Assembly: GCA_945875935.1 (NCBI GenBank)
Contig: CAMCNE010000114.1
Span: 1 to 6,909, forward strand
DNA length: 6,909 nucleotides
Direction: 5' to 3'
Origin: Bordetella parapertussis
GTDB lineage: Bacteria; Pseudomonadota; Gammaproteobacteria; Burkholderiales; Burkholderiaceae_C
Part shown: one piece after another, positions 6,130 through 6,909 of the stretch
Layout of the letters: the number at the start of each line of letters is the position of its first letter
How positions within the stretch are numbered: the stretch's first letter is position 1
The notes under the pieces: model-generated
Told to the model about the DNA's origin: nothing
The model's database searches: none
Seen by the model: the letters and a program-made list of their open reading frames with translations, nothing else
Program-made: the position numbers and the translations under genes

Positions 6130-6909
6130 CGCTGGCGTCATGGCATCGAGCAGGGTGCGCACGTTGTGTTCGAACATGTGGATGTAGGTGTCGGCCGCGG
6201 TGCCCGGCGCCGACAGCGCGTCGGAGTAGAGCTCGCCGCCGACCTTGAGATTCGCCTCGCGGGCGATGCGTTCAATCAAACGCGGGTCGCTGATGTTTTC
6301 AACCAGCAGCGCGCTGGCCTGGGTGTCGCGCGCCTGGCGCACGATGCGCGCCACCGTTTCGGCCGAAGGCTCGCTGCCGGTGGTCCAGCCGCGCGGGGCG
6401 ATGAAGCGCACGCCGTAGGCGGCGGCAAAGTAGCCGAAGGCGTCGTGCGAGGTGATCACCCGCCGGCGCGATTCGGGCAGCGCGGCGATGCGGCTGCGCG
6501 TGTCCTGATCGAGCGCGGCCATGCGCGCCTGGTAGCTCGCGGCCCGGGCGTTGATCTCGGCGCTGCGCTGGGGCGCGGCGGCCACCAGCGCGTCGCGCAG
6601 GTTCTGGGCGTAGCGCTGGCCGTTGACCAGACTCTGCCAGGCGTGCGGGTCGGCACCGCCGCCGAGTTGCAGCGGCACGATGCCCGCGCTGGCCACCACC
6701 ACCTTGCCGCGATAGCCCGACGAGGCGATCAGCCGATCGATCCAGCCCTCGAAGCGCAGCCCGTTGGTCACCACCACATCGGCGCGCGCCACCCGGCGCA
6801 CATCGGCCGGCGTGGGCTCGTAGACATGCGCGTCGGCGTTGGGGCCGACCAGCGCGCTGACCTCGACCGCCGGGCCACCGACCTCGCGCGCCATGTCGGC
6901 CAGGATCGA
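6109..6909 (-). CDS. Zinc/manganese-type ABC solute-binding protein, ZnuA/TroA-like (5' end missing)
   Basis: The frame is open to the window edge (SILAD precedes Met at 6894), so the signal peptide and first strand lie outside; 266 residues are visible. It is a cluster A-I metal-binding lipoprotein or periplasmic protein of the ZnuA/TroA/PsaA family. Counting from the Met at 6894, the likely ligands are His23 (DAHVYEPTP), His84 (DPHAWQS), His150 (TSHDAFGYF) and Asp225 (LYSDALS). His at the third position, where manganese binders such as PsaA have Glu, favours zinc, though TroA-like proteins may bind both. No His-rich charged loop of the Escherichia coli ZnuA kind lies between the first two ligands. 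It would deliver metal in the periplasm to a ZnuBC-type importer, not visible here. It is the first visible gene of the cluster, 42 bp ahead of the deacylase gene. Confidence 0.9.
   Translation of the reverse strand, partial: SILADMAREVGGPAVEVSALVGPNADAHVYEPTPADVRRVARADVVVTNGLRFEGWIDRLIASSGYRGKVVVASAGIVPLQLGGGADPHAWQSLVNGQRYAQNLRDALVAAAPQRSAEINARAASYQARMAALDQDTRSRIAALPESRRRVITSHDAFGYFAAAYGVRFIAPRGWTTGSEPSAETVARIVRQARDTQASALLVENISDPRLIERIAREANLKVGGELYSDALSAPGTAADTYIHMFEHNVRTLLDAMTPAKISDTR

Overview
The window is GC-rich with short intergenic gaps and reads as chromosome of a betaproteobacterium, probably of the order Burkholderiales (Comamonadaceae-like). This rests on codon bias, on a protein ending in an IPTL-CTERM sorting signal (common in that group), and on a DUF1841 protein, a family I associate mainly with betaproteobacteria. 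The taxonomic call is inference. No RNA gene, insertion sequence, CRISPR array or phage element was seen.

Left part (1-1818): the 3' end of a surface or secreted Ig-like-domain protein with an IPTL-CTERM tail (+) converges on a DUF1841 gene (-). A 102-bp gap follows, then a divergent TauE/SafE-family membrane protein (+). These look like ordinary, functionally unconnected genes.

Right part (1843-6909): six genes on the minus strand form one tight cluster that looks devoted to zinc. In transcription order they are: (1) a ZnuA/TroA-type metal-binding ABC solute-binding protein, cut by the window edge; (2) an AstE/AspA-type M14 zinc-dependent deacylase; (3) a ZrgA (DUF2796) periplasmic protein; (4) a LolD/MacB-type ABC ATPase; (5) an FtsX/MacB-type permease; (6) a periplasmic DUF3299 protein. 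Gaps are 42, 7, 34, -4 and 2 bp, so genes 2-6 are almost certainly one transcript and gene 1 probably belongs to it. The promoter, any Zur operator and the rest of the classical zinc importer (znuB, znuC) would lie beyond position 6909.

How they may work together: the solute-binding protein would serve a classical ZnuABC-like importer. Genes 3-6 form the cassette that, from what I recall of Vibrio cholerae ZrgABCDE, supports a second route of zinc acquisition. The two open points are why a type VII (FtsX/MacB-fold) ABC transporter, a class not known for import, sits in a zinc-uptake locus, and what the M14 deacylase does there.
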